Origin: Desmodesmus armatus
Taxonomy: Eukaryota > Chlorophyta > Chlorophyceae > Sphaeropleales > Scenedesmaceae
Assembly (NCBI GenBank): GCA_007449985.2
Contig: VIIQ02000600.1
Location: 124,001 to 188,000 of the forward strand
DNA: 64,000 nucleotides
Reading direction: 5' to 3'
Shown one piece after another: positions 1-12,900 of this stretch. Made by a program: the position numbers and the translations under genes. The notes below the pieces were generated by a model, which searched no databases, was not told the DNA's origin, and saw nothing but the letters and a program-made list of their open reading frames with translations. The number at the start of each line of letters is the position of its first letter. The first letter of the stretch is position 1.

Positions 1-169
1 TCTTGCTGCTGTCTTCTCCACAAAGCCAGACTGCAATTTGCAGATGCAGCTGTTGTTGCTGGGACTTGGTGACACTTCACATAGTAACTGCTAAGCACGT
101 GCTGTGAAGCTCATGCATGCATCACACAGGTCTTGACTGTTTGCCGCTGCTTGTGGTCCTCTATTGCAG
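1..169 (+). other. probable intron preceding the PP2C exons
   Basis: This stretch ends in a good 3' splice site (polypyrimidine then TTGCAG, AG at 168-169). No reading frame in it joins convincingly to the exon at 170. It is read as the tail of an intron, so the 5' exon(s) and start codon of the phosphatase lie outside the window. Confidence 0.5.
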
Positions 170-3001
170 GACTCTCGGTCATCGTCTCCAGCACGATCAC
201 CCAAAGGCCTGCAGACAACTCTCAGTGCACCTGCAGCCGTGCAAGGCACTGACACTGACGATGCATCAGGCGCAGCAGCAACGCATGAGCAGCACAAGCC
301 TGCAGCAGACACCACAGCCGCAGCAACAGCTGTCAATGGTGCAGCCACAACAGTCAATGTTGCAGCCACAGCAGCAGCCGCAGCAGCTAGTGCAGCAGCT
401 GCACGCCCAGCTGTCAAGTGGCAAGACCAGCTGTCATCACAGCAGCAGCTGGAGGCTCAGCTGGCAGCAACCAATGGCGCCACAGTCGACAGCAGCAGCA
501 CTGTAACAGCCACGAATGGGCTCAATGGCTCGCGGCCACTGCCGCCCGTGCCCCCACTTGCACCCGGCACGGTGCCCATGCGCACGTCGAGTTCTGGCAG
601 CAATGCCGGCAGCAACTGCAGCAGCCGCAGGCAGTCCTTGTTGAGTGATGCATGCAGGGCTAGCTCCCGGACCTCCCTGCAGCCCCCTGAGCTAGCCACC
701 CAGGACCCGCCAGCAGGACCCTCAGTGACACAGCTGCCCCTGCACTTGCTGACTGGCTGTGTGGACTCACCCACGCCACCCTCTGTGGCGACGCAGCAGG
801 TGGGCAGGGCCTAGGGCTTCTTGCTCTGTGTACTGGCACGAGGCGGTTCTATCAAGGATGGCATCGTTCTGTGCATGCATGCAAAGCCAGATTCTTGTGC
901 ATGCGCATGCTCCTTTCACCAGCGCAGCTCCACATGTACGCCAGACTTTCCAGCATAGGCTTGTGTTGCTGATCTGCAGTGTAGTTCCTGCGAGCTTGGG
1001 TATTAGATTAGTGTTGCGCGCCCTGGCTTATTGCGTCCTTATTGCGTCCTTGCCGCACTCTCTGCCGCCGCTGCCATCTCCACAGGCCTACAGCCCTGAA
1101 CCTACCCCAGCACAACAGCAGCAGTCACCAGCACAGTCCTTCTGGCACGGCAGCAGCTGGAGCTTTGGTGCACACTGCGAACAGAACAAACGCAACCACA
1201 TGGAGGACCGTTTTGCAGCATCAGACCTCACAGGCGATCTAGCTTTTGGCGCAGCGCACAGGGCGGGCTTCTTTGCCGTGTATGACGGCCATTCTGGACA
1301 TGAAGCGGCAGAGTACCTGGAGTCACACCTGCAGGCCTATGTGCTGGCAGCAGGGCCAGAGGCACTGGCAGAAGACCCCCTGAGGGTAAGTGGCGCCCGC
1401 GCGTGCCGTGCCCCTCTCACCAAGATGTATGTTTGTGTTTTCGTGTGTCATGCTTGTTCGAAATCATGGGTTTGGAGCCTTGAATGTGCATTTGAGCGCA
1501 GCAACAAGCAAGTGGATGGTGTCCTAAGACAGGTGTCTCACAAAGGGAACGTTGTCTTGGCACAGGTGTTTAGGCGCAGCACACAGGGCTTTGGCAGTAG
1601 CAGCTCTCGCCGTCTTCAGTGGTTCGAGGCATTGCCAAGACGTCAGTGCCCCTCAGTTTGTGATGAACTGTTGGGTGTATGGGCATGGCAGGCAGCAGTG
1701 CATCAAGCCAGCTGAGATGCCGCAATCACCTGATACTGTTCTCCTCCTGCGCTCCCCGCCACTACGCTCTCTCATTCCTGCAGGTTCTGAAGGAGGCTGT
1801 GCAGCAGGCAGAGGTCGAGATCTTGGCCAGCTACGAGGCCGGCCACGGCAGCGACACAGCAGGCAGCACCCTCTGCGTCATCCTGCTGATCGACGACAAG
1901 CTGCATGTGGCCCACGTGGGCGACAGCAGGGCCGTCCTCGGCCGTGGTGCTGAGCCCATTCAGCTCACCCGCGACCACAAGCCAGGCTGTCAGATTGAGG
2001 CGGCGAGGATCGAGCAGGACGACCCTCATGCAGACATTTCTGGCGACGGGTACATGTACGGGGAGCTGGCGGTTGCGCGCGCGATCGGGTCAGCGGCGTG
2101 GAAGCGTGACCCCAGCAAGCGCGCGCTGATCCCTACACCGGACTTGATCAGCATCCAGCTGCAGCCCGACGATGACTTTGTGGTGCTGGCGACGGACGGC
2201 TTGTGGGACAAGGTGGACAACACACAGGTGAGGTTGTGCGAGGTCGTGCTTGATAGTGTTTGAGGGAATTGGTTTGAGCGGGTGGGCTGTACGGACGAGT
2301 CCTGGTTGAGTGTTTGGCAGTGATTGGGAAGAACTGCTGCAGACGCTCAGTGGGAGGAAGGAGGTGCTGTGACGGTCACTTGAATCGGAATTGTTGCTGC
2401 AGTGCTGCGCCAGGGTGGTACGTCAGCGCAGTTTGAAAGAGCGATCGATCTGGTACACGTCCAAATTGAAGCTGCTGCAGCGCACATGTGCGCGTTGCGC
2501 CTTGCAGGCATGTCCGATTGACCTCCCTCCCTCATGCGTACTGCCTGCTGCTGTTGCTACCAGGTGGTGGCAGCCACTCGCAGGGCCCTGTCGCGTGCGC
2601 GGGACCCAGAGACAGCTGCAAAAGCGCTCGTGGAGCGCGCACAGCGCCTGGATTCAACCGACAACATCACCGTCGTCACTCTACTGCTGCACGGCCGTGC
2701 CATCGCAATGCCCAAGAGCAACAGCATGCTGTTCAAGCGCAGCGCAGCCCTGTCCAGCGCCATAGCAGCAGCTACAGCAGGGGGAGACAGCCCCCCTGGG
2801 TGCAGCACGCCCTGCAGTGGGGCCAGCACGCCGGCTTCTGGAGCCACACCTCGGTGCTGCACCCCCAGCAGGGGACCGTCCCTCACCAGCACTGGGTCTG
2901 CGCCTGCGGCGGCTGTGGCGGCGGCGGCGGCGGCGGCAGCTTCGTCCATTTCGCCGCAGCGCTCGCTGCCTCCTCCGCTGCCACTTCGGCAGCAGGAGTG
3001 A
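170..3001 (+). CDS. PP2C-type protein serine/threonine phosphatase, 5' partial
   Basis: Metal-dependent phosphatase that removes phosphate from Ser/Thr. Four exons are visible: 170-799, 1086-1385, 1784-2227 and 2564-3001. All introns are GT-AG and phase 0, giving 603 residues so far. Exon 1 is a Ser/Ala/Thr-rich, probably disordered leader. Exon 2 holds the first PP2C motifs, NHMEDRF (the RxxMED motif) and VYDGHSGHEAA with the metal-binding Asp. Exon 3 has GSTLCVILL, HVGDSRAVL, TRDHKP and VLATDGLWD. Exon 4 has DSTDNITVV (the last metal-binding Asp) and then a low-complexity Ala/Pro/Ser tail ending in a stop at 2999-3001. All core motifs are present, so it is probably active. Subfamily and substrate cannot be told. 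The N-terminus is missing. Confidence 0.9.
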
Positions 3002-5430
3002 AGGGCCTGGCTGGGCATGCTGTTGATCTACCGGGTGGGCTGTGTGCCCACTCGATATCCCCTGTGGGTTGTGAGGTGGTTGTGTGTCTGGAGCAGCTGG
3101 CGCCAATGTGTGTGGTGTGCTTGGTAATGGGTGTTGTCTTGGTGGATGTTATCTCCCAGAGTTGCAGGCTCGGTTTAACTGCTGCTGCTTGTTGCAGTGA
3201 CCAGCAAACCGTTTTTGAAAACACCTTCCTCTGCACACTCCTTGCACATCAATGAGTGCAGGTTCAAGGACAGACAGTGGTTGATCGACCTAGGTGGTGT
3301 GGGATGTTGTTGCTCGACTGTGACCGGGTCCCGAATGTCTGTTGTGTCTTCAAGGGTCTCTGTGTTGCCATGGGCGTCCTGTGCTGTTACTGAGCATCAG
3401 TAACAAGCTGTCAGCGATGCCCACTAGCCCTGTTGGCGTCCCATGCTGTGCTGCATCTCGGCCGTCGCGCAAGACAGTTGTCAGCTCCGAGACTGCGTGT
3501 GTCGTTGATTTGCAGGCAACTCTTCACAGCTGTGCTGTAGTGTGTGTGTGAGTATCTGTGATCAATGTGTTGCGGCTGTTGCGGCTGCTGCTGCGGTGCT
3601 GACTGTTCCCGGTCTGCCGGTGAGGGGATTGTGCTGTCATGCAGACAGCTGGTGAGGTGCAAGGGTGTCTGTGTTTGCGCGCACATGGCAGGTCGTGGCG
3701 ATGCTCATGGCAAGTAGCTGCCCTCATGTGTAGTGACAGTCTGTGCAGCAACAACACGCACCCTCCAGGAGTTGACACACACGTGCAATGTACGGGGTCG
3801 TGATGTCAGCAGGGGTGCAGCTGGCTTGAAAGCCGGTGCAGCCTTTTGATGTGTGTGTTTGTTTCATACTCACTCTCAGTCTGCTTGTTCGAGGCCAGAC
3901 GCGTGCGTACCACACACTTTGTGCTCTGTAGTGTTGGGCTGCATGCAGAAGGGTGCAGTAGGGGCGCTGATTCGTGGTCATGTTGGGAGGCGGCAAACAT
4001 GCAGCGCACATGCAGTCATGAGTAGCAGAAGGTGTGAGCAAAGTGTTGTGGTGCCAGGTATACCTGTGCTCATCACACACTCTCGCCGGCAGGTGCTCCC
4101 CATGTGGCGCATGTTGTGGCCTGAGGACTGTGGGATGGGTGGGTGTCTTGCACAGCAACATCTTTGCTGTAATGCTGCTTGATGTTGAGAGGTTGGTGTT
4201 GCTGGTGACCTAGCTGTGCGCCTCTCCACACACACTCTGTGTTAGCGGACACACAGCTCCCCCTTCTGCACATCCTGTGTGACAGCCGTCAAAGCAATGG
4301 CGTCCCAACAGCAGATATTCCTTCTTGCACTACCAAGCAGCAGGTAGAGCCGTCTTTGCTGTGCTGTGTCCAGCACTGTATCCGGGGTGCTCGACTGTAT
4401 CCGGGGTGCTTGACTCTGTCGAGCGGTTTATGCCTTGCGACCTGCGGCGTTGGACTTGTGGCGAAGAGCACTTGGATCGTGTGCTTGGCTCTGCTGTGAT
4501 GCAAGGGCACCATTTTTGTCATGTTTCGCACAGACCGCAGCGTTGCCTCTGTCGTTCCTTCTCGGGGCGCCTTCTTTGCAGGCGTAGCAGCGTAGGGTAA
4601 AGTTGGCGGGTAGGGTTTCAGGAGGCGGATGTGGGCGCTGCCATGCGTGCGCCCCTGCTTGTCGCACAGGGGTGGAGGCTGTGTGTCGGTTGTGGTTGCG
4701 TTAGGTGTCCGCACTTCTATATACAACAACCGCGGCACACTGGATGATACACATGTTAGTGAACGGCGGCAGTAGTAAGTCAGGAAGTTTGGGTTGTTCA
4801 CATGCTTTAGCGGCTCTGACACATGCGGCTGCAACAGCGCCGGCGTGTGATCTCTGCTATGGCTTACTGGCTTGCTGCTGCAGGCATCTTATCATGTTCG
4901 GCCAGTGCAGCAGGGCCTGCACTGCTCACTCAGTGAAAAGGGGCTGCAGTTTGGCCCCACCAGCCTGCTTGTGAGGCCTGGTTGTGTGCAGGCATCTGGT
5001 AGTGTGTTTGGTTGCTTGACTGCCTGTAAGGGTGAGGGCAGTGAGCCCTTGGTTGATGCGTAATGGATGGGTCGTGTGATTGTGTGTGGTGTGCATCCTT
5101 TGGTGTGGGCGTGACTTGGTTTAGCTGGTGTGGGCGCTACTTGGTAAGTTGATCAGGGCTGTTGGCATGCTGCCGCACGCAGGTGTCATGCCTCCGTGGG
5201 ATAGATCGCTGTTGTGGCATGCTGCAGTCATTGCTGTGGCAAACCGTGTCGTGTCGTGTGCTGGAGGACAGCACACCTTCAAGCATATGTTCGTAACAGA
5301 CTCATTCTGTGATCTATGCAATCAGTGCATGTCTGAGTGTGCAGGAAATATCACATGACAACTGAATGCTACCGTAAGGCTGTTTGTGCGGTGAGACAGC
5401 AATTGAATTGTTCAAACAATGAGGCACCAT
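3002..5430 (+). other. long T/G-rich non-coding tail after the PP2C gene
   Basis: No convincing coding region. The plus strand is rich in T and G, as in the sequence following other plus-strand genes here, so this is probably a long 3' UTR plus intergenic DNA. The first TGTAA (the usual green-algal polyadenylation signal) is near 4168, more than 1 kb past the stop, with another near 5025; neither can be assigned. Confidence 0.4.
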
Positions 5431-6455
5431 TTACAGGTGCCTTGTGGGGTCAACATATGCTTGTACCACTGCCATAGTATCTATGTCAGCTGCAGCCCCA
5501 ATGGCTTGCAAACTCTTGCCTGCCACAAAGAAGTCATGCTGCATAGCACCCTGCTTGATGCTGTACAAGGATTCGCCTTCATACAGCCCCAAACGTTTCA
5601 GATGCCCTACAATGCGCTGGCCCATAGCAGCAGTGCTCAACCCCTGCTCTGTCTGCAGCATCAGCCGGCTGGGGTGCAGTGGGCTGAACAGATAGCGTCC
5701 TAGGCTCCTACCTGACTGCTGCAAAAACTGCATGTACTGCAGTAACAGTGATGCTAACTGCTGCCCAGCAGGCCCCTGCACATCCACTGGCCGTGGCAGT
5801 CTGCTACCCCTACTAGCATGACACATCTTGCTTACTTGTGGGTAAGCCTGCACCCTGCTGCTACCAGTAGCACTGCTTGCTACTTCCACCTGAGCTGTCT
5901 GGGTCCTGCTGAGCTCTGAGGGCCGCCGTTTGCTGTCCCACAGATACTGGGCTATGCAAGCGTCCCGCCACAGCAATGCAGCCACATGCCATGGCTGGTT
6001 GGCCTGCTGCTGTGCTAAGGCAGCCTCTGCTGAAAGCTGCTGCACTAGCTGCTGCAGCTTAGCCTCGCTGATGGGTTTGGCTGCAGTGGGTGTGAAGCCC
6101 AGATCCTGCATCTCGTTGGCATAACCCCCTTTGAAGGTGCGCACCTCCATGCTGTTGCAGGGGTTCCCACTGCAAGCCTGCCAGTCCCAGGGCCCACGAC
6201 AGCCCAGCTGCTGAAAACGGGTGCTGAAGTGTGCAACTGTGCTTCAAGGTGTGCTGTCCTCCAGCACCTCCCTGCAAACCAGTGGGTGATTGTGGCATGT
6301 GCTGCAGATTGTGCGCTGCTTGTACCTCTTTGTATGTCAGTGTGCCTCGTAGGTTGATCGGGGCAAGCAGCTTCCTGCCAGAGCTGCCAGCTTGGTGGTG
6401 TACTGTTTGATCTGAGGTACGCTTGTAATCGTGTGAAGTGGTTGTAGCAAGACAT
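5431..6455 (-). pseudogene. degenerate Crypton/DIRS-type tyrosine recombinase
   Basis: An open frame of 239 codons (6150 down to 5431) resembles the catalytic domain of eukaryotic mobile tyrosine recombinases. It has a first-Arg box SKRRPSELSR and a C-terminal AYVDPTRHL matching the box with the nucleophilic Tyr. Between them, the position where the family has HxxR (HSFRRG-like) reads LYSIKQGAMQH, so both His and Arg are replaced. Upstream, recombinase-like sequence continues (HFSTRFQQLGC, then GPWDWQACSGNPCNS leading into MEVRTF) but is cut by an in-frame TGA at 6244-6246. Still further up, INLRGTLTYKEVQAAHN lies in another frame. It is therefore read as a decaying mobile-element gene. Family assignment rests on motif shape alone; no terminal repeats were found. 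Confidence 0.55.
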
Positions 6456-9400
6456 GAAACTAAGGCTGTACTCCAGGTGGTAGTACTTGGGGAGGCTTTG
6501 CTGGCTATGGGTTGGTACTGGTTGTAACTTTGCTTATTTTGCTTGACAGTAACTATGTGCAGCCAGGAATTGTTCTGCCAGTTGTCATGTGCAAGGTGTT
6601 CAACAAAACCCTGCTGTTACACCGTAATGCAAAACATGTGTCCAGTTGAATGGGCTGTGTGCATAGCACCACCTCTACCCAGGTGCGGTGGTGGTGACAC
6701 CACCAGACCGTCAAGTATCCAACAGGGTACCTGCAACGATGCTGGTGGGTACAGAAGTGTGGGAGCGTGAATTGATATCTGAGCGGACCCCCATGATGCT
6801 GAGCCAGCACACTGCGGGGCGTAGCTGGGCGAGCAAAGCTTGCGCAAACTACAACATGGCACTGCAGGTCACAGCACCACACAGCGGCATGCAAACACAC
6901 ATTCAAAATACACAAAAAGACAGGACAGACCAAAGATGTGCTTTGTCTGCAAAACAGGCTTTGTCAGCAGTTTGCAGACAAACAGCTCCCCCCCCCCACA
7001 CACACACTCTTTCAAGGCGCCCGCTGTTGTGACGAACTGCCTCCAGCACGGACGTGACTCACATGCGTGTACGACTGGGAACAAGAATGAAGATATGCAG
7101 CCTTTGCTCCAGGTCACAACTGCCAGTGCTTGACAGCACAAGGCTGCCGCGCGATGCCTATGGTCAGGATGGGGGTGATGCCAGAACAACCCACGAGACA
7201 CAGACAGGCCTCAAGCGGGTCCCCGCCTGCACGCGTGAGTGCCATGCAGCTGCATATCTACGCTGCTCTAGTGCACTAACTGCCCAGCAAAAACACCTGC
7301 AGCTGCCCATCTAAGCAAATCACATGCGCAAGCGGCCAACAATCACTACTGGCCTGCCCTGCAAAAGGAGGAGGAATGGTGCTGCGAAGGCAATGATTGT
7401 GTGATTGCCGTTGCTAAAGGAAGCTGGGAACCCCCAGTTGCTGGCAGTGCATGCAACAGCAACAAGCACACTACACATGCTGCTGAGCAGTCTGCAGGGT
7501 ACTGCTACTTGCACGAAGGTTCATCATAGAACTTGCTCACACCATAATGTGAGGTGTAGGTTGTAAGCCCCCCTTGCAGGCTGTGCTGGCTTGAAACTTG
7601 ACAAACACTTTGAGGGATCCGCCCTTGCCAGGGCAAGACCATCGATGGTGCGACAGCTTCCAAACGTGCGTTGGCAATTAACACCCCTCCGCTGTGGAGG
7701 CCACGGGCAATAAGGCCCCTACCCTACCCAGCCCTGAGCCAGAGCCACGCTCTGCAGGAGACGCGCCCAGCCAACACAGGAGATGCCTACATACACTGTT
7801 TCTCAAGGTGCCAATGAGGCACACATGCTGCCAGCAAGGCATCAAGGGGCACTTGCGCTCCAAACACTGCCTGCCGCTGCAAGCCCCACCACAGATTCAC
7901 ATCAGCCATCACCTGACACAGATGGTGCAGGTGCCATGCAAGCTGGCAGGCTGAACATTAGAAGGGAAACCACCCGTAACACCCATGTAAGCACTCACAA
8001 AGGCGCGCCCATGAGTGAGATCACGCTGGGTAGACAAATCTGCATGACTGTTATGCGCACCAGATTGATACCGTGCTCCCAGTCCTGTCTTATCGTGCCA
8101 TGCCAGATTGCACACCAGAAAGGAAAGACACCAGCCTGCAAACTCGTCAATCGTTATGAAGAGCAAAACACTCACTGAGCAGTGCTCACTGCTGCAAAGA
8201 TGTAGAGCCGCCCGGGACAGCTTCAGTCCCTGCAGCCAGGGAGACAAGCCCGCCTCCTAAGAAAACCCCACAGTGCGCTGGGCCTGAGGCCACAAACAGA
8301 CGATGCCACAATGCCATGCTAGTGCAGGACGATCTGGGCCGCAGCTGAGTGCAGCCACGCCATCGAAAGCTGCACCTCTGCCGCCCCACCTGCCCAACAC
8401 TTGCCCACACATCAAAGCTGCCGCCACCGATTTCTATGGAGATCAGCCCGCAAAAAGCAACCCCAGAATAAAGACGAACGGGTATGCTGAACAGACTCCA
8501 GCACTGGTTGGTCCTGCCAGAACACCTTGCTGAGCTGCTTGGCACATACAATGCCAGGCGTGTGCCAACAGACAAACAGCTGGCAAACAAGAAGCCCCCT
8601 GAGCCAGATGCCACCTTCCATTGCTTGTGCGAACACCCCGTGGCTGGGCCACTGTTTGCTGTGTTGATCGAGGACAAAATGCTAGCAGTGGCACACAGCA
8701 GGTTGTCCAAGCATAAGTCATGCCACAGATGACACCTCCATGATAATGATGCTGGTAGCCAGGGGTGGCTGTCATGAACAGGCTTTTGAAAACAAGATGG
8801 ACAGCAATACACCCAAACAGCCTTCACCTTGCACAGAGGGTGCAGGTGTCAACAGCCTGGAACGACTGTCACCCCACTCGAAACCATGAGCCACAAAACC
8901 ACACAAGAAGCTCTCCTCCTGCTCACGAACACTGCCCTGCTGGTGCAGACCTGTCCTACATGCAGACAAAGACAGATCAGCTGCCCACCTGCATGAGATG
9001 CAAACAAGACAAGCCCAAAGCACCTGCCTGCATCAGCCGCCAAAAGCTGTGTCATGGTTTCACCCGCTGCAATCGACAGCGTCACCAATGAGACCTGTCT
9101 ACAGGGTGCTGGGCCTGAGGCCACAGATACAAGCCGCAAACAATGCTCGACACATCATGGGAGTGCCATAGCAGCCCTGCCCCTGCAGTGACCACACACC
9201 AGCACAAAACAGCGCTGCTGTGCTGCCAGCAGCTGTTGTTGACACAAAACTCTCAGGCAGCGACACGAGCCATAACCAGCAACAAGGCAGATGCTCCAGC
9301 AGCAACACCTGCCGCACCAAACCCACCACTCAAGCCAATAAGCACCGCAGGGAGCAATCTGAAGGTTGACAAACACTCAGGTAGCATATCTAGCAGACGC

Positions 9401-9991
9401 TAGGCAAACACACCCTGCTCCACCCTGATACACAAGGGTGCTGTTGAACAAGCGGCACCTGCTGGGTGAAGGATACACTGCCATATGATATGGCACGTAT
9501 AATGACGTCCAATACAAGTAGCAGGGTGCTGTTCCACTGCTGCCTGAAGAAACCCACCCCTTCATGCCGTCAATGGCAGAGAGCCCACGGCAACAGTTGG
9601 TACAGAGATACACATGCTGTTGGGAGTGCAGCTGCAAAGGTTGCTGGCCTCAAAACACATACCAAAGAAAATGCCAGCCCGCCAGCACTCAGCACACCCA
9701 ACCTCTGCCAGATATGAGCGGATCTGAACCAAGGGCATGCTCCGTGTACAAGGACACTACAAACTCATCGGCCACACACGCTGTGCCACTCCTTCAAAGA
9801 GCCATTTACCCGCGCACATGCGCACACTACACTACCTGCCCAAACAAAAAAGCTGTGACACAAACCGCAGACCAATGCAAAAACCTTGTGCCTGTTGGTG
9901 CACACCCCTGCCGCGGCCGCATTGGCTGCGCTCTCCCTGGCATCAAGCACGTGGCTGCTGCACTGCCCCAGCCCAAGGGCGAGCGGGCCTG
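6456..9991. other. A/C-rich stretch downstream of the kinase gene
   Basis: No supportable gene. The plus strand is A/C-rich (so the minus strand is T/G-rich), the composition expected for the 3' side of the minus-strand kinase gene ending at 9992. Open frames here lack recognisable motifs or linked splice sites. One TTACA (TGTAA on the minus strand) is near 6616. Confidence 0.4.
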
Positions 9992-12900
9992 CTACTGCTG
10001 CTGCTCCAGCACCTGTGTCGCCAGCGGCAGGTTCAGCTGAATCAGGCCGGCTGGCTTGAAAGGCACCATGTCGCGGCGGTTGTTGCCTGGGACGCCGAAC
10101 AGCTGCTCCTGCTGCTGTCGTGGCACAGCCAGGGCCCGTGCCTGGAGCAACTGGGGCGGGTGGGGCTGTGCCAGGGGCTTGACCACGTTCTGGTTCAGCA
10201 TAGTGCTGCCTGACATCACCTGCGCCGCATCCACCTCCATCACTTTCAGGGCGAAGCTGTCAGGCTGCTGGAGGTGCTGCTGCTGGGGGTGCTGCTGCTG
10301 TGTGAGGTGCTGCTGTGTGAGGTAGTGCTGCTGCAGCTCTTGCCAAATGCCAGCGTACTCAGGCCTGCACTGCACAAAAGCCCCCATGAAGCGGTTGCGC
10401 AGCTGCGGGTCCTGCAGGTCGGCCTGCAGCCTGGCGACTTCCACCATGAGGGGGCGGTGCAGCAGCTGCTCCAGGGTTGGGCGGTGGTTTGGGTCATCTT
10501 CGAGCATCTCTCCCATGATGGCCCGCAGGTTGATTGCCAGGCTGTCTAGGTAGGCACTGGGTGTGCCTGGGTCCACCAGCTGGTCCAGGATGGAGTCCTT
10601 GTTGTGGACTATCCCGTTGCCAAACCTGAACGCTCCCAGCCTGCAGCAAAAAAAGGTTGGTGGCGATCACATGGGCGAGTCAGCTTTGACCTTGGGGGGA
10701 AACACTGGATATGCTGCATGAAAACCACACAACACTGACGTCTCCAAACCCCTGCACTGCCACTATGCACAGTGTCCATACAGGCTTGCAGGCAGCAAGC
10801 TGCTCCCTACATGCACATGCAAACCCGCACATAGATATCAGTACGTGACGAGGCACCTAGTGCTGATCCAGGTGCAGTCGATAGATGCCCATCCAGATGC
10901 GGCCAGACATGCAAGCATTCGCACTGGCCAACAGACAACACCAGTAGAGTCAACAGCCCTGTGCCGTGTGCTTACAGCAGCATCGCCAGCATGCATGCAA
11001 CACTGAAAACGTCTGCCTTCTCGTTGTATGGGTTGCCCTGCACCACCTCTGGGGCCCGGTAGCCGACAGTGCCAAGGCCGGTGAGGGGCTCTCCCGCCAG
11101 GCCGCGCAGGCTGGCCAGCCCTGTGTCAGCCACCTTCATAACTGACAGGAAGACCAAGAGCTCTGAGGGCTTGATGAACGCTGGGATGTTGGCAAACATG
11201 CTGGGGTGCAGGGCCACCAGGATGTTCGATGCCTTGATGTCCCTGAGGTAAAAAGAGGGTGGGGCACAGGAAGGGGAGAGGCATTTTGGGCATCACTCGA
11301 GCGAGCATAGGATTATTTCAGCAGACCAGAAAGACATACTATCAGGGCAGCACGGCGGCAGCTTCACATGAAAAGACCGGCCTGGCAGTAAGATAGCATG
11401 AGTGGGGCAGGAGTGGCGGTAAGGCGAGCGCCAGCTCCTCATCATGACGTGTCTAGGGCACCTCCATAGAATGGATGGTGATGGGCCAGGCACGAGCGAT
11501 CAGCTAGCACAGTATAAAAGAGAGGGGAGACAAGAGGCTCCCTGCATCCCTGCAAGGATGCAGAGGCATGGCTACACACACACCCATTCACACATGGTCA
11601 CACACGGGCAAACAGGCCCCGCCAGAACTCCATCACAGTCGGCATTTACCTGTGGATGGCACCGCCCCTGTGCATTGCCAGAAGCCCCAGCAGCACCTGC
11701 CGCGTCACCAGCAGCGCCGCCCACACATTGATTCCCCTGTGAGGGGTCGGCTCCAGCGAGATCTTGTAGAGGTCCCCCAAGGCCAGCGGCATCAGCAGCA
11801 CTGGGAACATCAACACCACGGCATCCTTCAAGGGGGAGTCTGCAGGGTCGGCAAGAGTGTACGGGGCAGGGTGTGGGGGGTTAGAGGCAACGGCAGGCAG
11901 CCACATCAGCTCTGCTGCAAGACGAACACCAACCCTTGCGAGCATACAGTGCATGGAGGAGAAGGTGCGTTCGGCAATGCTTTGGTATGCACTGTGACCA
12001 GCAGCATGGGGCACTATGCACGCCTGGTTACGTCCCCATCTGTTAGGCTACATCACAGGCTCAGCAGCAGCAGAAACACAGCAAAACAGCGAGCACAACA
12101 GCGAGCACAACAGCGATGCGACACAACCGCTTGAGCATGTGATAGCCCATGTTGCTTGCTCTTGCACACACCTGCTGCTGCCTTTGCCACCTCTGCTGAT
12201 GCACATGGGATGATAGTGGCCCCAAAGGTGGGTGGCTGTGCTGCTGCACTGTCACTAGCTGCCGCGGCTGCTGCTGTTGCCTGTGCCTGGGTAGCAGGGT
12301 CCTCATACACCATGATGGCGCAGAACAGGCCGATGCCGTACACTGCCAGCACGTTGGGGTCATTCCCGCCCGCCCGTGCGCCTGCAAAGTCCTTCCATGC
12401 AAGGCGCCACTTGGTGGGGCGTTTCACAGGTACACCTTTGTAGATCTCCGCGCTAGCAGCCACCACCTTCAGGACCAGGTAACCAATCAACTGAGGCTGC
12501 TGCTGCTGCTCCACAGCACCAAAGACTGCACACTTGTACGTGCTGCCGCAGCCACCTGTTGCAATGCGGCCCACGACCTTTAGCAGCGCAGTGCAGGGAG
12601 CCTGCGAATCACCAGTGCCCTCCTCATTGCGGTGCAGCAGGGTGACCGGGAACAGGGCATCCTGCAGCAGAAAGCAGCCAGAGTACACAAAAGGCAACAT
12701 TACTTGGGGGCTCGCCATGCAGCCCGTTTGCTGCACATACTACCTTGAGCTAGCAAGGTGTGGATCACACCTGCATGTGATCACTGCTGTGCATGCGTGC
12801 TGCCCAGATCCTGGGGGCATGCAGACTTGTGGTCGGGTCCTCTTCTGCATGCTGGCAACACAACAACGCAACAGAGTCTGGCTGTCAGCCTCTGGCCTGG

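Noticed and set aside
4168..5029. TGTAA motifs as the PP2C polyadenylation signal
   Set aside because: More than 1 kb after the stop, and such pentamers occur by chance; not assignable without transcript ends.
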